A DNA stretch of 22,491 bases from NCBI GenBank assembly GCA_028866155.1, contig JAGWIT010000010.1, forward strand, positions 1-22,491. The letters are read 5' to 3'. Origin of the DNA: Patescibacteria group bacterium (GTDB lineage Bacteria > Patescibacteriota > Minisyncoccia > Phycocordibacterales > SBAW01). Every line of letters begins with the position of its first letter. Position 1 is the first letter of the stretch. The notes beneath the pieces were generated by a model. The model ran no database searches and was not told where the DNA came from. It saw nothing but the letters and a program-made list of their open reading frames with translations. The translations under genes and the position numbers were made by a program. Shown one piece after another: positions 22,457 to 22,491 of this stretch.

Positions 22457-22484
22457 TTTTTTGGAGGGAGAGTTTTTTGGAGGG
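22457..22484 (+). repeat. Direct repeat TTTTTTGGAGGG x2
   Basis: The 12-mer occurs at 22457-22468 and 22473-22484 (16-nt period). Each copy ends in a Shine-Dalgarno-like GGAGG on the plus strand, so a rightward gene may begin beyond the window. Confidence 0.5.
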
Positions 22485-22491
22485 GAGGTCG

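Overview
The window most resembles a genome fragment from the Candidate Phyla Radiation (Patescibacteria, Parcubacteria-like). This is an inference from protein types and small tight gene groups: an HtpX protease, a MarR-HlyD-FtsX-ABC exporter operon, a YdcF/SanA-like protein, CBS-less GuaB with GuaA, and small single-TM proteins. There is no rRNA or other phylogenetic marker in the window. The standard genetic code fits; TGA is used as a stop.

Region 1 (1-10.5 kb) runs: 3' part of htpX, tRNA-Ser(GGA), then three same-strand gene blocks separated by copies of one intergenic repeat. The blocks are a D,D-carboxypeptidase / DUF5666 / YdcF trio, guaB-guaA, and a membrane-anchored NirK-like cupredoxin. 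The repeat is about 198 bp when complete (3244-3441, 6072-6269, 7707-7863). Its right half begins with the last bases of tRNA-Ser and is also present directly after the tRNA (1039-1147). The fourth copy cuts off an HNH-type gene. Next come an intact HNH protein and a large serine recombinase. The layout looks like a cassette array built onto a tRNA gene. Short antisense tRNA 3'-end-like pieces lie at most of the junctions.

Region 2 (10.5-16.8 kb) is ordinary cellular content: the MarR-HlyD-FtsX-ATPase operon, an SGNH hydrolase, a PAP2 phosphatase overlapping a small membrane-anchored OB-like protein, and a 56-residue zinc-ribbon-like protein.

Region 3 (16.8-22.5 kb) holds an XRE regulator facing a strong palindromic operator, a secreted or anchored two-domain protein, and a leftward phage packaging module: a hypothetical protein, a ParB-methyltransferase fusion, and the small and large terminase subunits. 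The module is visibly more GC-rich. It ends tail-to-tail against the anchored protein with no portal or capsid gene, so it is either a prophage remnant or an unusually ordered phage. The last 350 bases are non-coding and dense in palindromes.

Across the window several genes have a clear -10 hexamer only 5-7 nt before the start codon and no Shine-Dalgarno, which predicts leaderless transcripts.
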